NCBI GenBank assembly: GCA_963932465.1
Contig: OZ010792.1
Coordinates: forward strand, 16,261,701 to 16,325,700
Direction of reading: 5' to 3'
Source: Maratus speciosus
Taxonomy: Eukaryota > Arthropoda > Arachnida > Araneae > Salticidae
Length of the DNA: 64,000 nt
How positions within the stretch are numbered: the first letter of the stretch is position 1; every line of letters begins with the position of its first letter. The notes beneath the pieces were generated by a model that worked only from the letters and a program-made list of their open reading frames with translations, searched no databases and was not told where the DNA came from. Shown one piece after another: positions 34,035 through 45,823 of this stretch. The translations under genes and the position numbers were made by a program.

Positions 34035-35100
34035 CATGGTACCGACGATATCCTCAAAATGGTGAAACTTCAACTGTAACTGGTTTCGCAGTGGCTCATT
34101 ACAGCTGGAGAAAACTTCCACCAGTTAATTTGAATAGATATTTTCTCTTTCTTTAAACGCCTTATTAATGCAGAATTTCACTCATGATTTAATGTCAAAA
34201 CAGGTATTTTTACTTGTGGAAATTTAGTTCGGCGGTAGTCAGGCTTCCGCCATATTGTGACAAACTAAACAATAAACAATATAACATACATATAACTACT
34301 TAAAACGTGACTCAAACATATAAAAATGTTATTTATTGCAAACCGAGATCTTTCGAACACACACGCGTTCATTTTCAAAGGGAAAAAGATGACTGACTGA
34401 ATAGAAATACATTTTAAAAACAAAAACAAAATAGTACGCATGCGCAAACTGAGTTCAGTCCATTTCTCTGCAGAGGGGTGAAAAGATGCAGTTCATATTA
34501 TCAGGAGGTCTTGAAATATTTTGGATATTGTACCAAACTGCGGGAATATTATAGGAAAGGACATCGTTACAAACATTATCACTTCTAAGTAAAATTTCGA
34601 TGGATTCACGGATTTGGAAGAGTAATGGTTAGTCGTTGAAATGATCATTTTAGCTTTGTCGAAGTTTTATCTTTTTCCCTTTGAAAATGAACGCGTATGT
34701 GTTGGAAAGATCTCGGGTTGCAATAAATAATATTTTTACATATTTGAGTCACCTTTTAAGTAGTTATATGTATGTTATATTGTTTATTAATAACAAGGTG
34801 AAAATTTCCTTCACGACACTAGTGTTTAATAGAGTGTTTTGACTCTATTGAAACTAAACAATATTCTTTCAGTGTCACTGAAAGTGATTATAATAACCTG
34901 GCCAGCATCCACCAGTAAAAACGAATAGAATTTTTTACAATATTTGTGTGAGAAAAATTGCATGAATAAGCAGCTAAACTGACAAAATTTTCTATTCAAA
35001 ATTTAGTGGTTTGCTTCTGCGGTAATCAAACACTGTTGACTGCCATCCTGTGACAACCACTTCAGGTACTTCACTCACAACAGGTAGACTCTACTTTACA
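34035..35100 (-). repeat. Dispersed repeat B, copy 2
   Basis: Reverse partner of 10290-10750, split by a foldback element at 34268-34788. Confidence 0.65.
34268..34788. mobile_element. Foldback element with arms of about 125 bp
   Basis: AATAAACAATATAACATACA, AACTACTTAAAA, GAGATCTTTC and GCGTTCATTTTCAAAGGG on the left recur inverted on the right with few differences. Noncoding. It lies within repeat B, so it is younger than that copy. Confidence 0.8.
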
Positions 35101-35186
35101 CTATATGTCTCCTCGTCTTTAATCATAACTCCATTTACAAGACATTTCTACAGAACTAGAAGAAACATGAAATCGAGCTACTAAAT

Positions 35187-35360
35187 CAGGGCTGCCACAG
35201 GCGACTATTTTTTCATTCTATTTCGCATCACTTCTTCAAAGCAAAAAGTATTTAAATACGCTTTGACAACATTTTCAAGATAAATATACTACAAAGGGTA
35301 TTTTTTTTTTCAAATTGTGGTGCGAACATAATATGAAAATATTCGCCTGTGGCAGCCCTG
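35187..35360. mobile_element. Foldback element CAGGGCTGCC
   Basis: CAGGGCTGCCACAGGCGA at the left and its exact inverse at the right. CTAAAT flanks both sides (35181-35186 and 35361-35366). Confidence 0.75.
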
Positions 35361-35987
35361 CTAAATGGATAATTTTAGTTATTGTTTTTTAATAAACTAG
35401 ATTCGCACAAACGAACGTAATAAATAGACTTAAAATCTTGGTATGTATAACTATTATTAAAATAAAAACTGTCAAAAATTACGCTGTCAAATTTAATGAT
35501 TACCTGTTTCCGGCACACTGTGCCCGGGTCGGGATACTTAATTTTAATTCCAAACTTACGAACGGCACCAAGAATATTTTAGTAAAATTTTGCTTTTACA
35601 ATTAATAGGTAAAATAATCTATTTATATAAAATCCAAGTCTCTGTGTGTCCCTCACTATTCCGGTAGGACCGCCTCATTGAAATGAGTAATTGTTGAAAA
35701 ATATTAATGCAGGGTTACCACAGTAGCGCCAAATGTTAGCCAACTTGGCGATAGCTGGCTAATTTGGCGAAATCCCCATTTAAAACCATTAATCTTTCAT
35801 AATGGAGGTCACCGAAATTTAATTTAAACTCCACTCTTTTAAGATATTTTTTTGAAATCTATGGGTGAGAATTTAAAGTACATCTTTACATCTTCCTCCC
35901 GATGCTACTAATAAAATAACCGCCAATAGACAACGGTGTACTGTGTGAGCTCCTAACTGCGTGATTTTAATGTGCTTTAGGTACTTT
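35361..35987. other. No gene; remnant of a TTAA-type element
   Basis: A palindrome GGCAC-ACT-GTGCC (35512-35524) followed by CCGGGTCGGGATACTTAATT matches the inner element at 9491-9600 (CCGGGTCGAGATAAGTAATT), where the hairpin is lost. Ends are unclear. From 35720 on, short GCGCCAAA and TTGGCGA motifs occur. Confidence 0.45.
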
Positions 35988-36663
35988 TCCAGTATAGGTG
36001 CCTTGGCGAAAAAGGAAATTTGGTAACATATTTTCCGGGAACCTATTCACTGTTTCATTTTATATACACACGCATTTTTTTCGATATTTATATGATTTAT
36101 TTAACATAAAAAAGCCGTTTCTCAAATTTTATACAGAAGCAGATGTAATTTGTACATAAAAAAACATCAATAATATACATATAAAACAAACAAAAACGCT
36201 CATCAAATTTGTTTTCATAGCTGTTTATATGATTTGACAACAAATCTCGATATTTTTCCGTTATACGGACACCATGCCAAAATGTATGCTAATGCGCCAA
36301 TTATTTCAAAATGCTAAAAGATATTTGTAATTTTATGCCAGCAGTTTAATATGAGTTTTATTTTATTGCTTTATTTTATAGCAGTTATTTGTTCACTTAT
36401 TTTAAGTATATATTTGTGATTTGAGAAATAGTTCGTAAAAGTCTGGAATTTTCAAATGTTATATTTTTTAAATGCTCACTTTAGTATCGACAATGGTTTT
36501 TCTTTTATTTTTCAAATGCTTCAATTCACGATTTTGCGACAACTATTACGCTTGGCGACAATGGTGTCCGCATAACGGAAAAGTACCTAAATCTCACTTT
36601 CTGATGCCCAAATTACACCAAGCTTTTTAAAAAAAATGCCAAAACCCCTACAGTGGAAAAGTA
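35988..36663. mobile_element. Nested terminal-inverted-repeat elements
   Basis: Outer ends GGTACTTTTCCAGTATAGG and the inverse CCTACAGTGGAAAAGTACC. Inside, 36256-36590 has ends TTTTCCGTTATACGGACACC and GGTGTCCGCATAACGGAAAA. A single outer-type end recurs near 38930. Confidence 0.6.
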
Positions 36664-36759
36664 CCAAACTGCCTATTATTTTGCGCTATCCGTGTTATAG
36701 TTTGTACTATATGCAAGGGGAGTGGAGCGAAGAGTTTAAACATTAAATATTAAAGTTTC

Positions 36760-36955
36760 GGCACAGATGTCATTCGGCGCGATTTTTTTCTGACGCCAAT
36801 GTCATATACACAACGGGCACTTAACTGGCGCCAAAGTGTCGTAATTTTGCTTGATATGGTAATCCGGATGTTGTTGTTTATGCTGTTGATGTTTTCGCCA
36901 AATTGGCGAATATATGATCGCGCCAATATATGATAACGTATATGACAACTGTGCC
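36760..36955 (+). mobile_element. GGCACAGATGTCAT foldback element, copy 1
   Basis: Ends GGCACAGATGTCATTCGGCG and TATATGACAACTGTGCC; interior AAGTGTCGTAATTTTGCTTG and GTTGATGTTTTCGCCAAATT. One of at least five relatives in 2.5 kb. Confidence 0.75.
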
Positions 36956-37146
36956 AAAGTGTCTATAAAGCAGTATAAGACTAAAAAATTAAGAATAAAA
37001 TAAATGCAAAATAAGACTAAAGAAGAAAGAAAAATCATGTGTTAAGCATAGAATATGAAACACTTTCCAACACATCCTGACTGCTTTAACAAAACTTCGT
37101 TATTTAGGGAAATAAGGTAAATAAGATAACGCTACTTCTTAGATAT

Positions 37147-37335
37147 CCAGTCGACCAATTTCGCCAAATTATATAAATCGCCAAATCAATAGTAAAACAT
37201 TAATAAAAATACAAATAAAACGTCGAATTAATGGTCTTATTGGCCATTATTGGCATTTAATTAATTAATTAATGGCAACCATTATTGGCAATTAATCTTA
37301 CAATTTGGCGACAGTAATTTGGTCGACGGGATAAC
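37147..37335. mobile_element. Foldback element CGACCAA...TTGGTCG
   Basis: CGACCAATTTCGCCAAATT mirrored by AATTTGGCGACAGTAATTTGG, then TCG. The interior has TTAATTAATTAATGG repeats. Confidence 0.55.
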
Positions 37336-37918
37336 TAAGAAGTACCAAGATAACTAAGTAAACATTTTAGAAAACGCATAAAAAAATTTAAAAATTTACT
37401 TCAGCAGTTACCGTCTACAGCCAATAGTACCGTTATTACATCCCACTATTTAGCTAAAATTTAATTTAAACTACTCTTAAAACTACTAGAATCACATTTC
37501 CAGATATTATCATCCATAGATGGTTATGTATCCAATTCTTTGCGTTACCATGTATATCATTTTATCTATATTCCACAAACATTTCTTGGGAAACTAAATG
37601 CAGTTCAGCGTAAAAATGCATAACTCCTTTAAAAACAACCTTTAAGCAATTTACTCTCATACTCAGTAACGCTTACGAATTCTTTTGTGTGGCCCTACAT
37701 ATGAACTGTAGCATTTATACACACAGTATAGTATGCATAAATATAGTGAAACATAAAAGCGCATATCATAATTAAAAATGCATTTCTAGCAATCATTGCT
37801 TATGTACAATACATCGGAGAAAAGTTTCTTGGCGAGAAAGAAGTTTGCCAACGTTTTTTCTGGCAACCTATTAACTGCTTCATACTCATAAGCAATTTTT
37901 TCAATATGTATACAATTT

Positions 37919-38110
37919 GGCACAGATGTCATATATTGGCGCGATTTTTTTCCGACTTGAATTTGGCGAAAACATCAACAGCATAAACAACATTCGGGTT
38001 ACCATTACAAGCAAAATAACGACACTTTGGCGCCAGTTAAGTACCCGGTGCGTATATGACATCTGCGTCAAAAAAATCGCGCCAATATGGGCGTATATGA
38101 CATATGTGCC
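37919..38110 (-). mobile_element. GGCACAGATGTCAT foldback element, copy 2
   Basis: GGCACAGATGTCATATATTG and inverse CATATGTGCC. The interior is in the reverse direction relative to copy 1 (AACATCAACAGCATAAACAA). Confidence 0.75.
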
Positions 38111-38170
38111 GACAATTTAATATAAAAAAAGCTGTTTACCCATTTTTTTATAAAGTAACAGAAGTAATTT

Positions 38171-38742
38171 TTGCACAGATGTCATATACGCATGGGGGTT
38201 GGCGTGATTTTTCTATGACGCCAATTTGGCAGAAATTTCGCTTTCGAATACCAGTTACTTATATATTTTTCAATTATTTGCTATCATTTTGAAAAGGAAA
38301 TAACTATAAATAAACAAAAGTTTGAATAATAACTATAGAACAAAGCAGGGAACAGATGTCATATTCGCCCCATATTGGCGCGATTTTTTAATGTTGCCAA
38401 TATCATATAGGCAACAGGTACTTAACTTGCGTCAAAGTGTCGTTATTTTGCTTGATGTGGTAACCCAGATTATGTTGTTTAAGCTGTTGATGTTTTCGCC
38501 AAATTGGCAACCGAAAAAAATCGCGCCAATATGGGGCGAATATGACATTTGTACCCAAAGCTGTTTATATAATTAAAAAACAGAAAATAAAAGTAAATAA
38601 ACAATTTATTAATGAATAAAAAATAATATCCGGGTTACCATAGCAGGCAAAATAACACCATTTTGGCGCCATAACACCATTATTAACCAATATAATAACA
38701 CCATTTTTTTAGGTATCCCGGTTCATATCTGAAATCTGTGCC
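38171..38742 (-). mobile_element. GGCACAGATGTCAT foldback element, copy 3, interrupted
   Basis: Left part at 38171-38230 (TGCACAGATGTCATATACGC...). Right part at 38628-38742 (GGGTTACCATAGCAGGCAAA ... AATCTGTGCC). Copy 4 lies between them. Confidence 0.55.
38349..38555 (+). mobile_element. GGCACAGATGTCAT foldback element, copy 4
   Basis: AACAGATGTCATATTCGCCC mirrored by GGGCGAATATGACATTTG. It lies inside copy 3, so a family member landed within another. Confidence 0.75.
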
Positions 38743-38983
38743 GTAATTTGTATATAAAAAAATTATATATATTTAGAAACTATTTTTTATGCATATAAGT
38801 GCATATATAAACAAAGATAAAAGTTCATTAGATTTGTTTTCATAGCTGTTTATATATTTTCGCAACATATCTCACTTTCTGATGCCCGAATCGCGCCAAG
38901 CTTTTTTAAAAAATGCGCTATAATGGAAAAGTACTTAAATAAATAATTAACAGAAATAACAAATTATACAAACTAAAACTTTT

Positions 38984-39192
38984 GGCACAGATGTCATATT
39001 CGCCCCATATTGGCGCGATTTTTTTCGGTTGCTAATTTGGTGAAAACATCAACAGCATAAACAACATAATTCGGTTTACCACAACAAGCAAAATAACGAC
39101 ACTTTGGCGCAAGTTAAGTACCTGTTGCCTATATATGATACTGGCGACAGAAAAAAATCGTGCCAATATGGGGCGAATATGACATCTGTACC
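38984..39192 (-). mobile_element. GGCACAGATGTCAT foldback element, copy 5
   Basis: GGCACAGATGTCATATTCGC and the inverse GCGAATATGACATCTGTACC; the terminal inverted part is over 35 bp with few mismatches. Confidence 0.75.
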
Positions 39193-40369
39193 AAACTTTT
39201 TATTTCTAAACCAAAGCATTGTTTTTAATTTCGATTAAAAATACATATATCCTTGGATAACTTCAATTGAAATTAGTTTCACAGCTTAATATCTCATTCC
39301 ATAAATCTAAACAAACACAAGTAATTCATTCATCGTGAAACGTCAAAAATATTAAATCATTGAGGTAATCATTCACAAAGTAAGTTCTCCAACAATCAAT
39401 GGGCAATATTCTAATGACGTCATAGTAGGTAAAATGGTGGCGATGTCGTTTGTTTATGGTTTGTAATCACAAAGATTTAATTTTGCAATGTCTCTTAGTT
39501 ACATTATTCTATTGTCATATTTATGAACTCAGAACAAAAGCCTATTTTTTCATTATTTAGTTATTAAAGACGGAAAAAAATCATAAATGCATGATTTGAA
39601 AATTTTAAATAATTTTCTTTCTTAATACTAAAAAATAACATCGGAAAGTAACAACGAATTTAACTTAAATAAGTTTAACTGTTTAATTATGTTGTAATGT
39701 TCAAAATAACTGTATTTATTAGATTTCAGTACTCAACATTAGGGCCCGATTAAACTTTGAAGTAAGAGGAATTACAATGTCATTTCAGGACCTTTCTTTT
39801 GGAGAAGCTTTTATAAATTCCATATATACATGGAAAATCTTCAGTGTTAGAAATATTATTCCTAGGACTGACATAACACGAGAACGGGCTGCAATTTTAC
39901 ACAAGTTTTTGAAAGCTACTTTATATCAGAAATTTTACTAAAAACTGGTTACTTTTTTGTTATAGCGGCCCACACTATTAGGATTATGACAAGTTGCAGC
40001 CAATTTCGCCAACGTCGTAACCAAGATCGTGAAGCACACACATATAATACCATATAATACCATTTCATGAAATCGTATACGATAATTTAATAGTTTTTAA
40101 CCTTACTTCAAGTGTGTTATTTATTTATTTTTAAGGCTCAACAATCTAAATTGTCCAATATATGAATTTAAAAAAATGTAAACAAAGATTGAATAGACTT
40201 GACCGCAAAAAGCCTCAAATCTGCATAACACTTGGAACCAAACTGTGCAGATTAGTGGTCTTCTACTGTACACAGTTTTTCATAAATGTGTTTCGTTCTT
40301 AAAATGTGTTATTTTCATCTATCACTGCGGAACAAGCGAGAAAAATCATATTCTTGCACATGAGTTGTA
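39193..40369. other. AT-rich sequence without a gene
   Basis: No repeat partner or coding signal recognised. Confidence 0.4.
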
Positions 40370-40526
40370 TATATCTTTATATCTAAATTTCCGTCATTTT
40401 TGACGGGCTACCTTTCTAGTATATATATATATTTTAATTTCTAAAAAAAAAATGTTTTAAAATTCTGGTGTCAGCCAATCATTTCTTCATTTTACAACAA
40501 AAATTGCCCGTGCCGGAAAGGGTTAA
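40370..40526 (+). mobile_element. TTAA element remnant, CCGTCA/TGACGG palindrome
   Basis: Palindrome CCGTCA-TTTT-TGACGG (40391-40406), then AATTCTGGTGTCAG and GTGCCGGAAAGGG before TTAA at 40523-40526. Left boundary is degraded. Confidence 0.55.
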
Positions 40527-40536
40527 AAACACTTAT

Positions 40537-40782
40537 GATACTCATCAGCGTACAACATATATAAAAACTATATTAAATATACATTAAAAATACACCCAAT
40601 GTTTCAGCCTCTTTCTTTGATGTTTGTACAGTGACTGTGCTGTGCGTAACTTTGCTCCGTAGAGGTCAAGACCCCCCCCCCCCTTCCTGGTGATATCTCA
40701 TTAGAAAGAGTCAGAAATGTTGGGTGTACTTTCAACGTATATTTAATATAGTTTTTATATATGTTGTACGCTGATGAGTATC
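40537..40782. mobile_element. Foldback element with 80-bp arms
   Basis: GATACTCATCAGCGTACAAC, AAAAACTATATTAAATATAC and ACACCCAA occur on both sides in inverse order, around a centre with a run of about 11 C (from 40673). Noncoding. Confidence 0.75.
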
Positions 40783-41399
40783 GTAAAATATTATTAAAAT
40801 TCTTTTTAAAAAAATTTAATATTCCGAAAACTTTTTTATTACTATGTAAAAATTATAGGGTAAGGATAAAAATGTATGCATTATGTTAATAACATTTATA
40901 ATTATCACAACGCAAAATAAATGTCATGGGCCCAACTTTACTTTCTAATGTAAGCCTCTCCTAATGAAATTCGTCAGAAGCGATGAATAATTATCGTAGG
41001 AAATGCAAATGTCATTAATGTGTTCGTGCAATTCATTAATTTAGAAGTTATAAAAACTATGCTTAATTGCTTAAATCAACATACCTGTAAAAGAAATACG
41101 AATAGGGATCAGAATTAAAGTTGTTTAACAAGATCTGAGTGCAGCAAGTTTATTCCAAAAATAATTTTCTCAAATATATTCTTGTTTCGAATGTGCGTTA
41201 AAACACGAGGATATGTATTTTTATTATTATTTGGATTTACTTTTATTCTTTTTTACACAATGAATTCGAATAAGACGAAATATTTTACTATTATTATTAT
41301 TTTTTTAATATTTTATATTAGACTTGGCATATACCTGATTTATAAAGTTGTTTATTATATTTTATTAACCAGATTTTCTTTTCAATCATTCAAAAGTAA
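40783..41399. other. AT-rich sequence without a gene
   Basis: Nothing recognised; the open frame near 41.2-41.5 kb is AT-rich and low complexity. Confidence 0.4.
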
Positions 41400-41705
41400 A
41401 AGTGCTATATTGTATAAGGAATCCCATCACCTTCATAAACTCTGCAGTGCTAAAGTTTTTTTTTAATAATAATAAAGGCCTTTACGTTGTAATATCGATA
41501 CAAAACAAATAGGTGTTGCTATCCAATGTACAATTTATTCACAAGTTTAACATAAAACTCTACGTTTCGGTTTAATCTTTAATTGTAATGTTTAATTGTA
41601 ATGTTAATTGTAATTGTTTTGTAATGTTTTTTTATTAAAAAAATTGTTGAATTGTATTTTTTTTTTTTTTTTTTTGTAATTTTAGCTTTTTTGTGGCTTA
41701 ACTGC

Positions 41706-41915
41706 TTAATCCTTTCAGGGGCAAATCACTTCCATCGCTAAAATATTGAAATGAATGAAATACACTGAAATTTACGTACAAATTTTTAAAGAAAAGGTTT
41801 TTTTTCACATACATAATTAAAAAAAAAAAATTACTCAAATTCTCATACCATTGTGGCATTTGGGAAATAAAATTACGTGGTTTCATAAACATATCACCGC
41901 CTTGGAAAGGATTAA
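41706..41915. mobile_element. TTAA element, TCCTTTCAGG family
   Basis: TTAATCCTTTCAGGGGC at the left; CGCCTTGGAAAGGA then TTAA at 41912-41915. About 210 bp. No clear hairpin remains. Confidence 0.55.
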
Positions 41916-42219
41916 CACCTTGCTTTCTGGCGCTGTTAGCGGATGTATGTCACTAGCCACCAGTTACGCCTCATCTGGCAGATTTTTTTTTTTTTAATTT
42001 TGAATTTAACCCACAAAAATTTAATTGGTAATTTTCTGTTACTTTATTTTCGAAAATCTGTCGTCTTGTAAAGTAAAAAGGACAGTTAAAACTTTCTGGT
42101 AAGAATTCAGAATGTCTAATTAAAGAAAAAAAAAAAAAAAAATTGTTAGATATCTTACTACGTTAGTGTCGGCAATGACCAAAATAGCATGACGTTCGAC
42201 ACAGAGCTCAAGAGGTTAA
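41912..42219. mobile_element. TTAA element sharing the previous TTAA
   Basis: TTAACACCTTGCTTTCTGG at 41912; CACAGAGCTCAAGAGG then TTAA at 42216-42219. It adjoins its neighbour at a shared target. Confidence 0.5.
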
Positions 42220-42392
42220 TAGTGTTTTTTTTTAGCCCCCGGTACGGTATGCTATTTCTTTCTCCCAGCTTATTTTGTGTAGTCTCCAAAAAATAACGTT
42301 ACCTTACAGAAGCCAGCCGTAAATCAAAGCAGTACGATTAAATACTCTATAGGAATTTTTTTAACTTCTGAGCATCGCACATTTTCAATTTT

Positions 42393-42560
42393 TATACCGT
42401 CGTATTCGGAAAAAAGTACTTTTTAATGCAATTTGTTTGAAAACTGTACCTCCATTTATTTTTGAATTATTAATTTTTTTGTAGTTTTCAGCACCATTTG
42501 CTTAATATTGGCAACGGAAGAACTCCATTTCTGTAGAAAGTGAAAGAAAAATAGCAATTA
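42393..42560 (-). repeat. Dispersed repeat A, partial copy
   Basis: Reverse, diverged match to the middle of 583-1132 (TACCGTCGTAT, AAAGTACTTTTTAATGCAAT, TTTTTTTGTAGTTTT, TTGGCAACGGAAGAACTCCA). Confidence 0.55.
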
Positions 42561-42937
42561 TATCTTTTTGTTGCCATTTTCCCATAAAAACTGAAAAAAA
42601 ATTAAAATACGTGCGATTTTGAAAAAATATAAATGAAGGATTTCTGATAAAGCATGGAGCTATTAGAAACTAAATTTAATTTTAAATATCTGTGTTAATA
42701 ATACAAACAAATGAAGACCTGTGAATCATTAGATAGCCGATTTTTTTAAAGGACGAAATCTCTCTCTCTTTTTTTTTTTTTTTTTATTTGTGTATTATTC
42801 AGCGATAGTGATGTCAGAAGCGTACTTTACTGTAGATGTTTAAGAGTGGATCGCAAATGATGAATTCTTCAGCGGATCTGGATGACGTCACTTTATGTAA
42901 AATAAAATCGCGTGTTATAAGTCTTAAAACTGAACTA

Positions 42938-43148
42938 CAGCAGAGTCCCGATTATCGGAATTTCCGCTTTCACCGAGTTACTTTCTTCTGATGGACTGAT
43001 GACTTCCATTATGATGAAACAGTCATTATAAATGAAGTTTCATTTATAATGACTGTTTCATCATAATAGAAGCCATCAGTCCATCAGAAGGAAATGATCC
43101 ATTCCAAAGGTATAATTTCGATTAACTCGGATAATCGGGACTCTACTG
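42938..43148. mobile_element. pogo-like perfect foldback miniature element
   Basis: TA flanks; ends CAGCAGAGTCCCGATTATCG and CGGATAATCGGGACTCTACTG. Almost the whole 211 bp is one palindrome (CTTCTGATGGACTGATG..., AAACAGTCATTATAAATG). The ends resemble those at 15976 and the Tigger group. Confidence 0.85.
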
Positions 43149-43462
43149 TATCTATATTCATATACATATATTTTTTCGTCACCGGGGGCGACACTAAATT
43201 CTGATAAAGCAGAATTCCTGTTTTCTAGTATTATTATTGCTCGTAACGTCAGACCATGAAATTTTTTCTTTACAAATTTTACCCCATACAGGGTATATAT
43301 TTCGATAGCTGATGAAGAAAGTTAGCTGCAGACATTTATATGGTGTTTAGGATAGTAGAATTAATTGGCGTTTTTTGTTTATTTCGGCTTTGCATTTTTA
43401 TGCCATCAAAGCGAACGTATCAGTTGGATTTCAAGAGAAATATGCATAGAATTTTCACTTTT

Positions 43463-43684
43463 TTAACCCTTAATGTTGGACGTATTCCTCCCAGCCACAG
43501 GCAAAATTTTGTTGTTTTAATCCTCAAATGTACCAATGGATTGGAATTTAATATTTGTAAATGCCTTTATTTATTCTTGTACATAAGAAACTGAATACTT
43601 TGTTTAAAAATACCTGTGTCAATTTGACATTTGTGGAATAAAATTAAATGCCACCATTGTGGCAGCATCAACCACAAAGTTTTA
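43463..43684 (-). mobile_element. TTAA element, TGCCAC/GTGGCA palindrome
   Basis: TTAACCCTTAATGTTGGACG at 43463. The palindrome TGCCAC-CATT-GTGGCA (43649-43664) lies 16 bp before a TTAA-like TTTA (43681-43684). Absent from paralogue A at this point. Confidence 0.65.
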
Positions 43685-43838
43685 TAAATGAATGCTGGAT
43701 AAAAAAAACTACATATTTTCGCTAAATAATATAAAACATATATAACAAATATCAGGGATGTAAAGACAAATGGAATTTTGACAAATGAAGAAAATGCATG
43801 ATATTTCTTTCTTTCTTTTTTTTTTGTGAAGTGATACT

Positions 43839-44398
43839 TTAACCCTTTATCTACTGACGGTACTTATAAGTACCATTAAAATAAATTGTTATAAATTTTT
43901 TAATACATCGATTAGTTGTAATAGAGTTTAGATTGAGTTATAGATACATTACTTTATCTTGTGCCAAAAGCATTATTGGTTACTCAAAACAAAAATATTT
44001 TTAAAAGGATGATTTCTGTTGCCTTTGCATCTTTTCAGATTTCTTCGGTTGGAGTGGGGGGGGGGGGGGGGGAGAGGAGGCGAATTTTTCAATTCGAAAA
44101 TATTTTTATATTTATATTGAAAGAACATTATATTTGTACATTTCCTAATTCTACAAAATACCAAGAAAAATATTTAAAATAAAAAATTTGAGTGGGGTTA
44201 TAAAAATTGCATAAAATCCCTAAAATCCCTATAAATTCAAATTGAATTAATCTTTCTAAATCCTTCTATCCTTCTAAAATCCTTCTATAATTTATTAAAT
44301 GACTGTGTAAATCTTCTAATGCAGTTTAAACATTTCATGAAAAATGCTTTAGAAGATAAAATTTTCACGAATTCGTAATTCAGTAGATAAAGGGTTAA
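43839..44398 (+). mobile_element. TTAA element, GGTACTTA/TAAGTACC palindrome
   Basis: TTAACCCTTTATCTACTG at 43839; CAGTAGATAAAGGG then TTAA at 44395-44398. Perfect 16-bp palindrome at 43859-43874, 16 bp inside the left end. It contains a run of about 20 G (from 44055). Confidence 0.88.
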
Positions 44399-44557
44399 TA
44401 AAAATATTGTCATCATGATTTGTGTGTGTGTGTGTGAGTAAACTCAATAACATCAGAACGGAACTTCTGGCTGATCACCCATTTAGCAAATTGGTTACAA
44501 ACCACTGTCACAGGAACTGTTTAGATTTCCGTACTAATCAGCCGACGGATTGGGTAT

Positions 44558-44759
44558 TTAATATCCTTTAGCGGGCTCCACAGGTGTCCACAAAAAAGGA
44601 CACCTGATTTTAAGAGTACTGGCTGCTCGAATATTTAATTAAAATTTTCTGGTTCAAAAGTAGAAAAAAATAAGCAAGTTTTTATTTTTTAATAAATTCG
44701 TTTGTAAATCCTGGTGTCAGTCCACCATTTTAAAACAGAACTACAACGGGAAGGGTTAG
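44558..44759 (+). mobile_element. TTAA element, CAGGTGTCC/GGACACCTG palindrome
   Basis: TTAA at 44558, TATCCTTTAGCGGGC, palindrome CAGGTGTCC-ACAAAAAA-GGACACCTG (44581-44606) 19 bp inside. It ends ACGGGAAGGG then TTAG (mutated). Same family as 26936-27150. It occupies the site that holds a different TTAA element in paralogue A. Confidence 0.8.
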
Positions 44760-44829
44760 TCAATTTCAAAACCATTTAAAACCCATTTTGCAACCGATTA
44801 CATCTGGAAAATAGTAAGCGAAACGTAAC

Positions 44830-45020
44830 CAGGGTTGCCAGATTGACCCCCACCTTTAATCTGAAATTTCAAATTCATACCATTAATTTTGAAGGAAGAA
44901 TTTTTATTTTCTGTGGCCATTAAATTTCTCTCATAGCATCAAAGCATAAAATACTATTTTTTTTTTCTGGTGTGAACCCGATATTTCTGAATTAAAATGG
45001 ATGCTAAAGTGGCAACCCTG
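44830..45020. mobile_element. hAT-like foldback, CAGGGTTGCCA ends
   Basis: CAGGGTTGCCA and TGGCAACCCTG. Flanks AACGTAAC and GACGTAAC match at 7 of 8 bases, consistent with the 8-bp duplication of hAT elements. A related single end lies near 46840-46856. Confidence 0.75.
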
Positions 45021-45170
45021 GACGTAACATCGTTTAAATGACAAATATTGTGGCGATATCATCAAGCATTAGTATGGCAAGGCTGAAATCTCCAGTTGCA
45101 AACGGGAAGTCAAGCGGTATAATTCGGTTTCAACCTATGTCATTGTGTCAGAAAATTATAATTTAGAGGG

Positions 45171-45570
45171 GTAGCAATACTGTTTACTTGCTACAGCAAG
45201 TAAGCCGTTTTGTGAATTTTGTTTGCAGTACTGAAAACGTAACTCGTTTTCTATTGGTTCCCTTACCGGAAATTTTAAATCCCTAACGTGCCGCACCGCC
45301 CCAGCAGACGTTAATTATTGGCCGCGCCAACGGCGTCATATTTCTTGCGGCGTAGACATAAAATAAAGCCCGAAATATTCAAAACCATGCATGATGATTT
45401 TTTTAAGGCGCGAATGAAGCGCGAATTTTCATAGAGGGTATAACGACCGGTTTTTGAAGTTTACGAAATTGCCACAACAATGTACAAAAATAAATACTTC
45501 TCTGTTGCTTTTGTAAAGTTAAATTTTAAAATACTTTTGAGACATGGGGGATTTTCATTTTTTCTACGAA
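45171..45570. other. No gene; GC-richer patch
   Basis: Around 45290-45360 the sequence is unusually CG-rich (CCGCACCGCC, GGCCGCGCCAACGGCGTC) for this window. No open frame or RNA motif recognised. Confidence 0.4.
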
Positions 45571-45724
45571 TGCATAGCTGCCAACATCTTACGCTTTTTC
45601 AGACCACAAAAATTATATAGTAAATTTTACCTTCTTAAATCGCCGTAATCTACAGATTAAATAAGACAAAAACTTCTATTAAGTTTTTGTGGTCTGAAAA
45701 AGCGGAAGAGTTGGCAGCTATGCG
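45571..45724. mobile_element. Foldback element TGCATAGCTGCCAAC
   Basis: ATAGCTGCCAAC and GCTTTTTCAGACCACAAAAA are mirrored by TTTTTGTGGTCTGAAAAAGC and GTTGGCAGCTATGC. CGAATGC flanks both sides. Confidence 0.75.
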
Positions 45725-45823
45725 AATGCGAGTCTTTTTTTATAATTGTAAACTGAATATCATTAAAATTCTAAGCTACATCAATATATTGTTGGAAAAA
45801 TACATTTATGTAGATCAATTATT

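Larger units (their letters stand above)
41400..45170. repeat. Paralogous segment B, enlarged by insertions
   Basis: Diverged duplicate of 27490-28682 plus 31628-32475. It contains at least six insertions absent from A (41706-42219, 42393-43150, 43463, 43839, and the elements at 44558 and 44830). It lacks the Penelope-like element and the 31762 element. Near 45035, AAATATTGTGGCGATATCAT corresponds to the uninterrupted target of the Penelope-like element. Confidence 0.75.

Noticed and set aside
36760..39192. CRISPR-like array of repeats
   Set aside because: The repeats are inverted pairs of foldback elements with irregular spacing in a eukaryotic sequence.
41182..41466. 94-codon frame with hydrophobic stretches
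   Set aside because: Low-complexity AT-rich DNA gives Phe/Ile/Leu-rich translations; paralogue A shows no matching frame.
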